The position numbers and the translations under genes were made by a program. The notes below the pieces were generated by a model. The model ran no database searches and was not told where the DNA came from. It saw only the letters and a list, made by a program, of their open reading frames with translations. A DNA stretch of 64,000 bases from Hetaerina americana (lineage: Eukaryota > Arthropoda > Insecta > Odonata > Calopterygidae), in contig JAKTNV010000060.1 of NCBI GenBank assembly GCA_022747635.1, positions 2,025,872 through 2,089,871 of the forward strand, written 5' to 3'. Below, piece by piece: positions 55,224 to 64,000 of the stretch. Positions within the stretch are counted from its first letter, which is position 1. Each line of letters opens with the position of its first letter.

Positions 55224-55279
55224 GAATAAAGATTAAATAGTGTTTCAGAGAGAAGAATAGTCTTTAGCGTTGGACAGAT

Positions 55280-56350
55280 GTTTTCAGGGTTGGGAGAAAT
55301 AAAGTAAGCTATTATGTATTATTCTCTGGAGTAGCATGAGGGAACAGCATTTGAGAGATTGCTTGAGAATGGTGGGTAGTCTGCAATTTTTTTCGGATTT
55401 TTGATGGGGGAAAGGACAACGTGGACACTACAAACCTGTTACAGGCTTAATTAAGAATGTGATCAACGATTTTTGTTTGGCAGTCATTCACTATGGCCAT
55501 AAATTTTATCAAATTCAATTATTCCTTAAAGTTTGTGTCAATCTGTGAGATATTTATCAATATGTTTATTAACGTATTAAAAGATACTGTCTTTATTTGG
55601 ATGGGGTGGCATGAATCCCCTGGGAAAATTTCGTCTTTGGTGATGGGTTTGCTATAAGTATCAAAGGAATGCTTGCCATTCCTGAGTTGAATCATTTAAT
55701 CGAGATAGTTAATGGGATTATTTCCTATTGCCAATGTGAAGTTGATTTTACTGTCGAAAAAAATGATGGTTTTACTAAATAAATGTAATTTTCTGGTTGA
55801 GCCTATCCAGCAGCAAAGGAAATAATCGACATACCTGTATTTGTACCAATAGCACATGTGCCTTGACATATCATGGCCTGAATTAAAAAGTTTAGTTTCA
55901 CAGTTATCCATAACAATTTCAGCAGAAGAGGTGAGAAATGGGGAAAACCCTCTTGCAAGTCCTTCTTTGTGGTTATAGTAATCATTGGAAATGAATCATA
56001 GTAACTTTGTGATTCCACAAAAAATTTATAACAATACGACCCGGGTTTCGACGTTCAACGTCATCTTCAAGTCACCTTGACGTTGAACGTTGAAACCCGG
56101 GTCTTATCGTAATACATTTTCTGTGGGATCACAAAGTTACTATATTTCATTTCCAATATGAACCGATTCCATAAAGTTACCCCGGAAACCATCGGTTATA
56201 GTAATTATTGTTATATAGAAAGACGTTTTGACAAGGCAAAATTCAGTGAGATCAAGAATTTCATTCATAACCGTAATTTCATTCCTAATTCGGAGAGACT
56301 CAGTAATGATATCTAAAATGTCTTAGATCAAAACACTGGTGAACAAGTTC
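55280..56350 (-). pseudogene. Penelope-like reverse transcriptase, interrupted
   Basis: Reading from 56350 on the minus strand: ILDLTEFCLVKTSFY, then the foldback insertion (55983-56193), then KEGLARG and EIVMDNCETKLFNSGHD, YRYVDYFLCCWIGSTRKL (the YVDD-type catalytic motif, with Y in place of the second D), SKINFTLAIGNN, NGKHSFDTYSKP and GDSCHP. The order and motifs are those of the Penelope RT, which is related to telomerase RT. The catalytic motif change, stops and the insertion show it is inactive. The GIY-YIG domain is not seen downstream. Confidence 0.82.
55983..56193. mobile_element. 211-bp foldback insertion made of inverted Penelope-type termini
   Basis: Flanked by a perfect 12-bp duplication GGTTATAGTAAT (55971-55982 and 56194-56205), which sits in the RT codons of the host Penelope copy. 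Arms 55998-56063 and 56078-56143 are near-perfect reverse complements around a 14-bp loop, with weaker pairing extending outward (ATTGGAAATGAA). Each arm carries the TCGAAACCCGGGTCGT-type block, so the insert is two element termini joined head to head. Confidence 0.85.
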
Positions 56351-56354
56351 CCAG

Positions 56355-56680
56355 CATCAAAGGATATCAGTTTATCATTGGACGAAGGAGAGGTTAAATA
56401 TTTAAGTTTGTCAACAATTCAATTAAGTCTTTTTGCCATATTTTGGAACATATTTTGTGTACTGCTTAATATCGGCGTTCAATTTGGAAGCTTGTTTTTG
56501 TGTTGCTTGGTGATATGCTAGATGTTACTGGTTTAAATGACCTAAAGAACATTATGTACATATTTGAAGGCGGAGCTTGAAAATGTACCTAAATACCACA
56601 CTATGCATTGGAACCCTATGAACGTCCACTTGTGTGTTGTTTTCTCCCGGTCTAAGAATATCGTAAATGAATATACTCAC
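56355..56680. other. No recognised feature
   Basis: Short open frames without motif. Confidence 0.45.
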
Positions 56681-57061
56681 TTAGGCTTCCCAAGATCTGC
56701 CCCTTCTAAAACCGTCATGGTTGCAACTTATTATCTTCCTATTTTCGAGAAATTTGACAACGTTACTAGGAAAAATGTAATAAAATATTTTAGATCGATA
56801 AATACTAAAGATATGGGCCGGTAATTGGTTGATTCTCTCGATCGCCTCCTTTATAATTGGTGTTACATGGGCTTCCTTCCAGTCACGAGGTAGTCTTCTT
56901 CTATCGATTTCAGGAAAACACTTTGTAAAAAACGAAACTATATCTTCAGCTGATTCCTTCCATATTCTAGCCGATATTTCTACCGCACCTAGCGCTTTGT
57001 TGGCATTGATTCTACGCAGCTGATGATTTATTCCTTTTTTGGTCAGTGTAAAGTCGTTCAT
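56681..57061 (-). pseudogene. CR1/Jockey-like LINE RT fragment
   Basis: The frame contains NANKALGAVEISARIWKES (the finger region normally KAxGPDxI), FFTKCFPEIDRRRLPRDWK, AHVTPIIKEA and HDGFRRGRSWEA. This covers RT motifs up to the QxGFRxGRS block. Motifs A and C are missing. It differs from the RTE-like copies and from the relic at 40370. Confidence 0.75.
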
Positions 57062-57209
57062 GTCTATTGCACATTGAATTTTTTTTTAAGGTAAGTAGGG
57101 CTTTGCGAAAAGCACTATATCCATTTAGCCTCCGCTCTTGTTGTGCCAATTAAAAACCATTCCCTCTGCACCACCATCCTAATCCACTATTAGGAGAAAT
57201 TCCTCTCCT

Positions 57210-57640
57210 TCCTAAGAAATTTTGTGGGCAAAACATTTCTTCCACCAACTGATATATCCAATTTTTCAACACCTTATTCCAAGTCCTAATACCTCCCGCC
57301 ACACGACATTGCGGCGGCTTGGGGGTTATGGTGTAGACCCTCACTTCTATTTTATATCCAAAATACATAAAACAAATTACCGCGGACTCCCAGTTGTCTT
57401 CAGCATAATAGACCACTCCCTTCAACCCATAGTCGCTTCCCTCTGCTCTTACTATATCGAAGATTCGCACCACTTCCTCTAACGCTTATATTCAATCCCA
57501 ATTCCTCAAAACACGAACGTTATCATGTCCACACTAGACGTCCCCTCTCCATACAATTACACCCTATTCCCCACAAAGAAGCCCTTGCTTCCACGTTCCA
57601 TTTCCTCACCCACCGCCCCTTCCTTATCTTTTGAAATGGG
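57210..57640 (+). pseudogene. Penelope-like RT N-terminal fragment
   Basis: The frame reads PHFYFISKIHKTNYRGLPVV, HSLQPIVASLCSYYIEDSHH and then, after a stop, NTNVIMSTLDVPSPYN. The LPKIHKxxxxGRPIV...TLDVxSLYTN signature is that of Penelope-like RTs, where the D in LDV is a catalytic residue. It runs in the opposite direction to the Penelope RT at 55280 and stops at the border with LINE copy H. A second-family LINE 3' block (57294-57345) interrupts it near the start. Confidence 0.78.
57294..57345 (+). repeat. LINE 3' terminus (second LINE family)
   Basis: CCCGCCACACGACATTGCGG followed by a GGTGTAGAC tail, inside the Penelope RT fragment. Confidence 0.6.
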
Positions 57641-58548
57641 CGCTACACTTCATAACAATTAAACTGTGGTCAGAGTCCTCATCCGCTCCCAAGAAGTTGT
57701 GCCGTTTGATCACACTGTTTATGAATTAGTGCCTAACTATAATATTATGTAACTGATACCTTTCGGAGTCACCTGGGATTTCCCAAGTATACCAACGCCT
57801 CTTGTGGTGTTTAAACCAAGTGTTGGTGATCACTAACCCCTGTCTTCTGCAGAACTCAATTTCTTTATCCCCACGGTCATTCCTCGTACCTAAACCATTG
57901 TCTTCCACCTGATCACTATAACTATCTTCTATAACTATTGCTCCACACCCCACCATCCTTTTATCTCACCTCGCATAGACCTAAAATATCTATATTTGTC
58001 TCTTTCCATCTCTCGCTTAATATTCCCTAATTTTCCTGTACTCAACATTGTTCTGACAGTCCAAACTCCTTTTGTAACAAAAATTGGTCTTCTTCTTCCG
58101 TTTGTGTCCTGCTGCTGTCGGTTTTGTTTTCCAAGGTTTTTGTGAGATGACGACCGCGAAAGCCTTGCATTTCCCGCTGCCGGGCACGACACAGTGTGAT
58201 TGGGCCGAGTCTTGAAATTCCAGGGTTGATATTCTCAATACTGTCTATCATATTAATCTTGGGAATAATAATTGAGGTTATTTCCTGTTCCTTCCTCAAT
58301 AGTGTTTTTAACGTGACACCATCACACAATGGCCGCTAGAATGGGGTCAGACGCCTTTGCAGCCGCCTCACTGAGGAACAGACGCTGCGTGGACTACCTT
58401 TGCTCTGACTTCTAACCTTCGACCTATCTGGCATGAGTGGCCCTACCAGGAGAAATTAACACTGCTTCCACTAGCACAGCTGTAGGGGTCATGGGAACGC
58501 ACAAGCCCTTCCACCACGTCAAGTTTGTTGCCCATGGGAGGGTGTTTG
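57603..58548 (-). mobile_element. RTE-like LINE 5' part, copy H
   Basis: On the minus strand, from 58548: GTGGTGGAAGGGCTTGTGCG, GACCCCTACAGCTGTGCTAG, the CGTTAAAAACACTATTGAGG block, GTCGTGCCCGGCAGCGGGAA and then endonuclease patches (GVWTVRTMLSTGKLGN, LGTRNDRGDKEIEFCRRQGL, NTWFKHHKRRWYTW, GDSERYQLHN, DEDSDH-like). It stops at the end of the endonuclease domain; no RT is attached. An internal deletion joins the EN N-terminus to the GVEQ...DQVEDN region near 57935. Confidence 0.78.
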
Positions 58549-58639
58549 AATATTTATGCATGAATGTATGTATATACAATATGCATAGCATGTTTATAGT
58601 CATTCAAATAGATATAGATGGAAGCAAAAGGGATAGGAA

Positions 58640-58790
58640 CACTTAAAAGAAACCAATATGTGTTTCAAAAAATTTAGCCAAGGAAACGTTTTACCCTTGT
58701 GATCTCCTGGAATCCACCTTGCCCCACCATTCCTGTGATTTTCTTTTATATGTGTTCCCATCCCTTTTCCTTATATCTCTGTCCATGATG
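58640..58790 (-). repeat. Unclassified dispersed repeat, second copy
   Basis: Shares TGTGATCTCCTGGAATCC, CCCCACC and TTCCCATCCCTTTTCCT with 5695-5770 in the same orientation. It may be the tail of the SINE family at 17960-18160. Confidence 0.5.
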
Positions 58791-58799
58791 ATGCATACG

Positions 58800-61460
58800 T
58801 TTTCGCTATCTGGTGATTTTTCGTGTTTGAATATATATGTATATATTTTTATAAATATATATTCATGAATACATGTACATATATGCATGCATATTCTTAC
58901 TTACTAATTATATTATATATTTTTGAAGCTACATCTAAGATATTGCACTTAAAAACATATGGAACTCTGAAAAGGTTTTTCTTCGTACATAAAACTTATT
59001 CGGTCTATTGACAAGGGTTGAAGTTTGAGCAATCTGAAGTTACAGAATATTATTAGACAACGATTTATTACAGCTAGTAGAATTTCGGGGCTACTAAAGT
59101 ATTTTGAGCATTAAATAGAACTAGGCTTCTACAGTATTTTGTTCATTAAGTAATTTAAATATTTTAATTAATTTTAAATGTCTAATCCTAGAAATGATGG
59201 CGTTGCATTGACGGGGAAATAATGGACATGGTCTCCTCAACGTTAATTTAAAAAGTTAAGGGAAAGTATAAGAGAAAGAGAAGTTATAACTATGATGATG
59301 GGTCTCAAAAGACGAAAGCATTGAACGTCTGATACCATAATTATCGTACTCAGAAATAAACATCATACTACCACAAACCTTCTCGAGTTTGAAATCGAAT
59401 ATGTTGCTAACACCTTGGGAATGCGAGGTACAATACTAATAGAATGGCATATGGACGAGAGGCACGAGGAAAGGTACACTGTCTCATATCAGGGTAATCC
59501 GTCACAACTTGGTCCTTACCTGCTTGCGTAATATTTTAGTTACTGTTAAAAATATTTTCGAGGGGAGAAGGATTTCTTTATCTGAGGAATTCGAATGGGT
59601 ATTCCCGAAATACTTGAGGCTGAGTTTATATTTGAATGTGCATCTTGTCATGAGTTTCAATCGGCTCCACCATCTATTTCTTGCTCCGAAATGAAACAAT
59701 GCAATTCAAATTCGGCCCAATAAACGTTCATTCACGTTTCAATGTCTCCTTCGCGTTTCCAAACCATTTGGGCTATCATATTAGTGGATATCGTATATCA
59801 GTCCGTACTAAAAGGCTTTTTCCAAAGAATTCTGGAACCCTCGCCGTAAAGTTATAATTTAGTATTTTCAAACAAATGAATCGGATAAAGAGCCAAGAAG
59901 TAAGTATATTTGTAGCAGGTATTTGGCGGTGTGTATGGCTGGTCTTCTCTAATTTTAAAAATTTTAAGTCTTGCCTACAATAATAAGTCCTGGGTCACGA
60001 AAGGTGACGGCGGTGTTTACCACAAAATATTTTTTGGGAGCCTCGGTGGCACGCACATCAACCGTATTCACAAATATTATTTGAATAAAGGCTGATCTCC
60101 AAATGCAAACGTGGAAATTACACCACAAGGCCGCTTTGTAGTAAGAAAGGACTGTTAGTACTTTTATCACAAATCAACATTAGCGGGTATGACCTTTATT
60201 TTCAATGCAAGTCATATATTTTATTCGTTTAGTATTCGGGATGTGGCTGTTCCTTCTTCTTGCAGACTTCGTTATCTCATCGAATTCTATAACAACTTAA
60301 ATATATTCGGAGCGAGTTATGCTGTAGCAAAAAATCCTTCGACAGAAAAATCTGGCCATGCTCGTGAACTCCGAAGCGACGAATTCACTCGTCGAACAAG
60401 ATGCATTGAAAATTCTTAAGATTTTTTTGCCTTCTGCCTTTAATTTTCCTCGATGTCCTCTCTCTCTCCCTTTATGCTATCGAGGGTTGAACTAGTCACA
60501 ACGTTGAGCAGGCTAGTCCATTTTTATATATTTCACGTCACATAAAACGATTTTAAACTACCCACCGATGGTTTAATTGGCTTCGATGCAATGAAAAAGC
60601 TTTATATTAGGATATACGGAGCGAGAGGAATGTAGTTAAGTCATTCACATTCAAGTTCCGGGGGCTGGAATGGCAAACCTTTGGAAAGGAGAAGACTACA
60701 GGGGGAGACAATTATTAAATACAAGGAACGATAAACTAAATGGCTGCTTTTGGGAAGGAGTAAGAAAAGAAATAGCGGATAAGTAATGGCAAAACGATTT
60801 TAAAAATAAGACAAAATTAATTTTTTTAAATTTGTTTGGTTTTTTGTTATAAAAATAATGTGCGCAAATATGGCATCTGATTTTTCTGCTGGATAAAAAG
60901 AGAGGGATGCAAAGAGCAAAGAATATTTTCGATCAAAAGAAGAATTCCCGAAGGAAATTACCGCCAAGAAGTGAAGAGATAACCGGAGGAGTGCTCTAGC
61001 GGGGCCTAGAGGATCCCAGGGCACTTCCGTAATGGAAAAAGTATGTATAACACTCCGTAGGTTGGCTGATGTTAGGTGAAGAGTGGAGATTAAAATTCAA
61101 GCCTAATGTGAGATTTCCTAATGTTTTTCTGCTAATGCGGCAGTAGGGGGTTTCACTTCTAACGAATGAATCGATAGCGGGTCGGTTGAGGATGCTCTGG
61201 CAGAAAAGAAAGAAATTGCCGCGGTGGAATTGCTGAGAGGAAATTGGAGGAAATGCTATCTTCTGCGCGGTTTTTAAGTTCTGTGGCAGTAGAAATCTGT
61301 GGAAAACTTCCATCCACTCTGGGTGAGATTTCACTCCCGCTGCGGCGATGACGTGTCTTAAGTAGTTACAACTTGCGAGAGGAAATGAATTCCTCGTGGT
61401 TTATTTTATAAGTATTTTTCTCTCACTCTCCACGCATTTTTTGAATGCTTCAGCCAATTA
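58800..61460. other. No recognised gene
   Basis: The largest interval without a recognised element. Open frames at 60189-60419 (+) and 60996-61334 (-; 112 codons) have no domain. AT-rich throughout except a moderately GC-rich patch near 60955-61010. Confidence 0.4.
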
Positions 61461-61464
61461 AACT

Positions 61465-61530
61465 ACCGAGGCTGGCTAAAGCACTCGGTCGGACATCGAG
61501 GGATTAGGGTTCGAATCCCGGTTAAGGCGA
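61465..61530 (+). mobile_element. tRNA-headed SINE fragment (third family)
   Basis: GGCTAAAGCACTCGGTCGGA, CATCGAGGGATTAG and a B box GGTTCGAATCCCGG match the head at 30160-30230 in opposite orientation. Too diverged in its stems to be a working tRNA gene. Confidence 0.6.
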
Positions 61531-61844
61531 ATGATTTTTTTAAACTCTGAAATTGTTGCCTTTTAATGCACGTTTAGCGGATAACTCCGTCAAAAGCTAC
61601 TATCGCGGCTTCTCCCGCAGGTTTTTGGGACAATTTTTGAAGGTCGCCATTACATTATGCCATTATATACACGATTTTTACGGAAAAGCTTGGATATCAC
61701 GAATTGTGTGCAAGGTGAGTACCGAAAATGCTTACTGACCAACACAAAGAGAAAAGAATGTACCGTGGACGAGCGTTTTCGGATCTCTGTCGACAGTCTT
61801 CGGGATACGCACCTAGCGAAATTGAACCTAGTGACTGCGTATTT

Positions 61845-62040
61845 GCTCTTCTTGCAATTGAAACAGTGGCTTGATGGACAATGGTTTGAATACGAAGAGG
61901 ATATCAAGGCCGCCGTTGTCAACTGGTTCAATTCCCTAGCGGCAAACTTGTATGCTGAGCGATTAAAGAAGCTGGTGCAGCGTCACGAAAAGTGCTTGGA
62001 TGCGAACGGTGATTATTATGCAGAAAGGTGAAGCAGATTT
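61845..62040 (+). pseudogene. mariner transposase C-terminal fragment, seventh lineage
   Basis: The plus-strand frame ending at 62031 has QLKQWLDGQWFEYEEDIKAA, VVNWFNSLAANLYAERLKKL and HEKCLDANGDYYAER, the end of a mariner transposase after the third catalytic residue. The upstream 60 codons of the frame do not match, so a deletion or insertion joins unrelated sequence near 61845. Confidence 0.75.
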
Positions 62041-63425
62041 GTGCGAAACTACAAACGTCAATGAAAACGTTTTCTAAGGAATGTATTTTTTATGACCAAA
62101 CTTCAAAAGTTACGCACGTAGATATCGTTGTTAGGCCTTTGAAATAGCGTATCTGTGATGTGATCATACGGTATGGCGTGTTAGGTTTGTGGAACTCTAT
62201 ACGAAGTTTCCCATATGAGAACAGCAATCCTTTATTTATTTAATGTTAGCCCTGTGCTTTTTCTCAAAACATCTTTATCTTTCATTCCCGTCAGGAAGAC
62301 CTCGTGTTCCAGTAATTTTTGCGTGCCTCCATGATGCCACCCGCTCATGGTATGATTAGATTCTTCTCCGGTGACCTAGATTTGAGTCTAACTTGAGGTA
62401 CATTTTTAATGACTACTTGGTCTTTTGGTAAAATATGTAAATAGGCACATTCGCGATATTTTTTTCGAGCTATATGTTTGATACCTAATCATGATGTTGA
62501 ACGTAGAAAAATGAGAAAGCCACCAGCAACTGTTGCGTATTAGAAACCATTTACTAACAGCTCTTATCAGTTGCTAAATGTAGACTCGCAAAAGATCACG
62601 TTATAAAAATGCGCTCCTGGACCGGGAGGAGATGTGGAGGGAGGGGATTGAGATGGTTATGCACAGCGACTGAGAGCTCTTAGTACTTATCACCATTTCG
62701 TACTACTTATGTTTAATACGCACGATGTCCAATGGATACTGCAAAATTAGAGATTTAAAACAGTTACTTAAACGCAAAATCATTTATTCTATTTGTAAAA
62801 ACAATTGTTCAACTGGAAAATATTAGATTGAAGAACAAAGAGAAAATAATTGATAGAATACGAAAAACAAATCTTCAGCTTACTCTCCATCTTAGTCGCC
62901 TGTTGACTCACCTATGCTGGCAAAACTTTAATCATGTTAACATTCACAGTGTCCATCAGAACATCCCGCTAAAAGTTATTTCCCCTGATCTTTTCCACTC
63001 CTGTCGCATATTTCTCAACACCCCCTCGCGGATTTCACTGAAATCACCTTTCACTAGCTTCATATCTTCATTTTTAAAGTTAGGCTATTTAAAGACCCCA
63101 TCAGGAGATTACCCCCGGGGCGACATTCGGGCAATCGCTGTGATACCTTGTACTACCTCTGCTTGGCAGTATTTGATCACTATATTTCAAGAAAATGGCT
63201 TCCTATTGTTATATATACGAGCAGTTTACATTTTTTAGTTCTCGAAAATGGCTTATGCTCTCTCGTCTTTTCATTTTCTCGCTATTGGTACTCAGTCCAG
63301 GCGTCTTTTCCGCCATCAGATTTTAGTATGCTTCATCATACACCAAATCTGTTTAATTTTGTGGAACAGGTGGGTCGTTCAACAAAAAGATAGAAAACAA
63401 ATTATTTTAGGTAATTATTGTTCCA
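62041..63425. other. No recognised feature
   Basis: Nothing recognised. The 136-codon plus frame at 62828-63238 has no motif. Confidence 0.45.
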
Positions 63426-63429
63426 TTTT

Positions 63430-63998
63430 TCAACATAGTCTCCTTTTAGCTTAATACACTTATGTCAGTGTTTATCCACCCTTTTTAAGCCAATCAAAGA
63501 GTAGAATTTCGGATGGACCTCAAAATAGGCATCTATTTTGGCGATGACCTCCTTGGTCGACGTGAATTGTTTTCCGCTGAGCCATTTTATCAAGTTTGGA
63601 AATAAAAAAACCTCACTGGTGTTAAATCTGGGGAATACGGTGGATGTTTTAAGAAATTGAACTTTACCTTCAAAATTTTCGTTATCGAAACTATGTAGGT
63701 GTGTCTCCGCACATTGTCTTGTCGTAAGAGAAATATTTTAATTACCAAGGAAGGACGTTTATTCTTGATTTCCCAGCGCAACCCTTGCTGCAAATGACAA
63801 CGAAAAATCTCCATTTATTGTTTGCCCATTTTTTCAAGATATCGAAATAGACGATTCACTTTGCAGCCCAAATAACCATGATAATCAACTTGTCGGCCAT
63901 TTTCAACGTTTTAACCTTCTGGAGAGCCGGATCGCCTTTACAACCCAACTGTTTCGACTAATTCTTTGCCTTTGGATTGTAGTAGGATATCCATGCTA
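63430..63998 (-). pseudogene. mariner transposase relic, eighth lineage, near the window edge
   Basis: On the minus strand: GRQVDYHGYLGCKVNRLFRY, RWEIKNKRPSLVIKIF, LRQDNVRRHTYIVSIT (second-D region), LKHPPYSPDLTPVRFFYF (third-D region, D replaced by R or V), then frame breaks and TDISVLS near the C-terminus. The first-D region would lie toward or beyond the window end. Confidence 0.7.
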
Positions 63999-64000
63999 TA

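Noticed and set aside
1..64000. CRISPR arrays, bacterial operons, viral genomes
   Set aside because: No regularly spaced repeats with unique spacers, no operon-like gene packing and no viral gene set were seen; all coding relics belong to eukaryotic mobile elements.

Overview
This is a transposon-dominated intergenic or intronic stretch of an arthropod genome, most likely an insect. The evidence is DD34D mariner transposases, RTE-like and Jockey/CR1-like LINEs, Penelope-like elements, a Helitron scrap, tRNA-headed SINEs, long (TA)n arrays and an AT-rich background. I see no bacterial operons, no CRISPR array, no rRNA and no bona fide tRNA gene; every tRNA-like sequence is a SINE head. I found no host gene I can defend. 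The nearest candidates are two isolated GC-rich islands (about 3640-4330 and 12185-12470) and one open stretch at 31008-31355 (-) bordered by splice-like signals.

Layout. 1-3.0 kb: mostly featureless. 3.0-11.8 kb: a dense cluster holding SINEs bracketed by (TA)n, a GC-rich island, an internally deleted RTE-like LINE (4783-5625), mariner copy 1 (5817-7147), a near full-length RTE-like LINE (7199-11045) that carries a 491-bp insertion from another LINE, a 59-bp inverted repeat around a (TA)n core, another SINE and a Penelope-type terminus. 12-19.5 kb: sparse relics (LTR-type integrase, 47-bp tandem repeats, SINEs, LINE 3' ends, Helitron helicase). 19.5-22.7 kb: mariner copy 2, a Penelope GIY-YIG fragment and an older mariner relic. 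23-28.7 kb: a decayed minus-strand RTE-like LINE with two insertions. 28.7-35.6 kb: an unclassified coding relic, small duplications, (TA)n arrays, a Penelope fragment. 35.7-46.6 kb: RTE-like relics, a Jockey-like RT, two mariner relics, one of which contains a nested 557-bp mariner-derived MITE. 47.9-54.5 kb: the second 557-bp MITE in opposite orientation, another deleted mariner, an RTE-like relic and a SINE. 54-58.6 kb: Penelope-like reverse transcriptase with a nested foldback insertion, a further Penelope RT fragment and an RTE-like 5' end. 58.6-64 kb: sparse, with two mariner fragments.

How the parts relate. These are not cooperating genes but layers of insertions. The youngest visible layer is the mariner pair (5817-7147 and 19540-20869): they are almost identical, yet each is broken differently. 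The two 557-bp MITEs share one internal deletion and so amplified after it arose. Penelope termini recur at least five times with a shared GATGA-hairpin-CGAAA core that resembles a hammerhead ribozyme core; one lies in a 211-bp foldback flanked by a 12-bp target duplication inside another Penelope copy. (TA)n arrays repeatedly lie at element junctions.

All family names come from motif recognition by eye. Clade assignments (RTE, Jockey, CR1) are less certain than the superfamily, and the edges of decayed copies are approximate.
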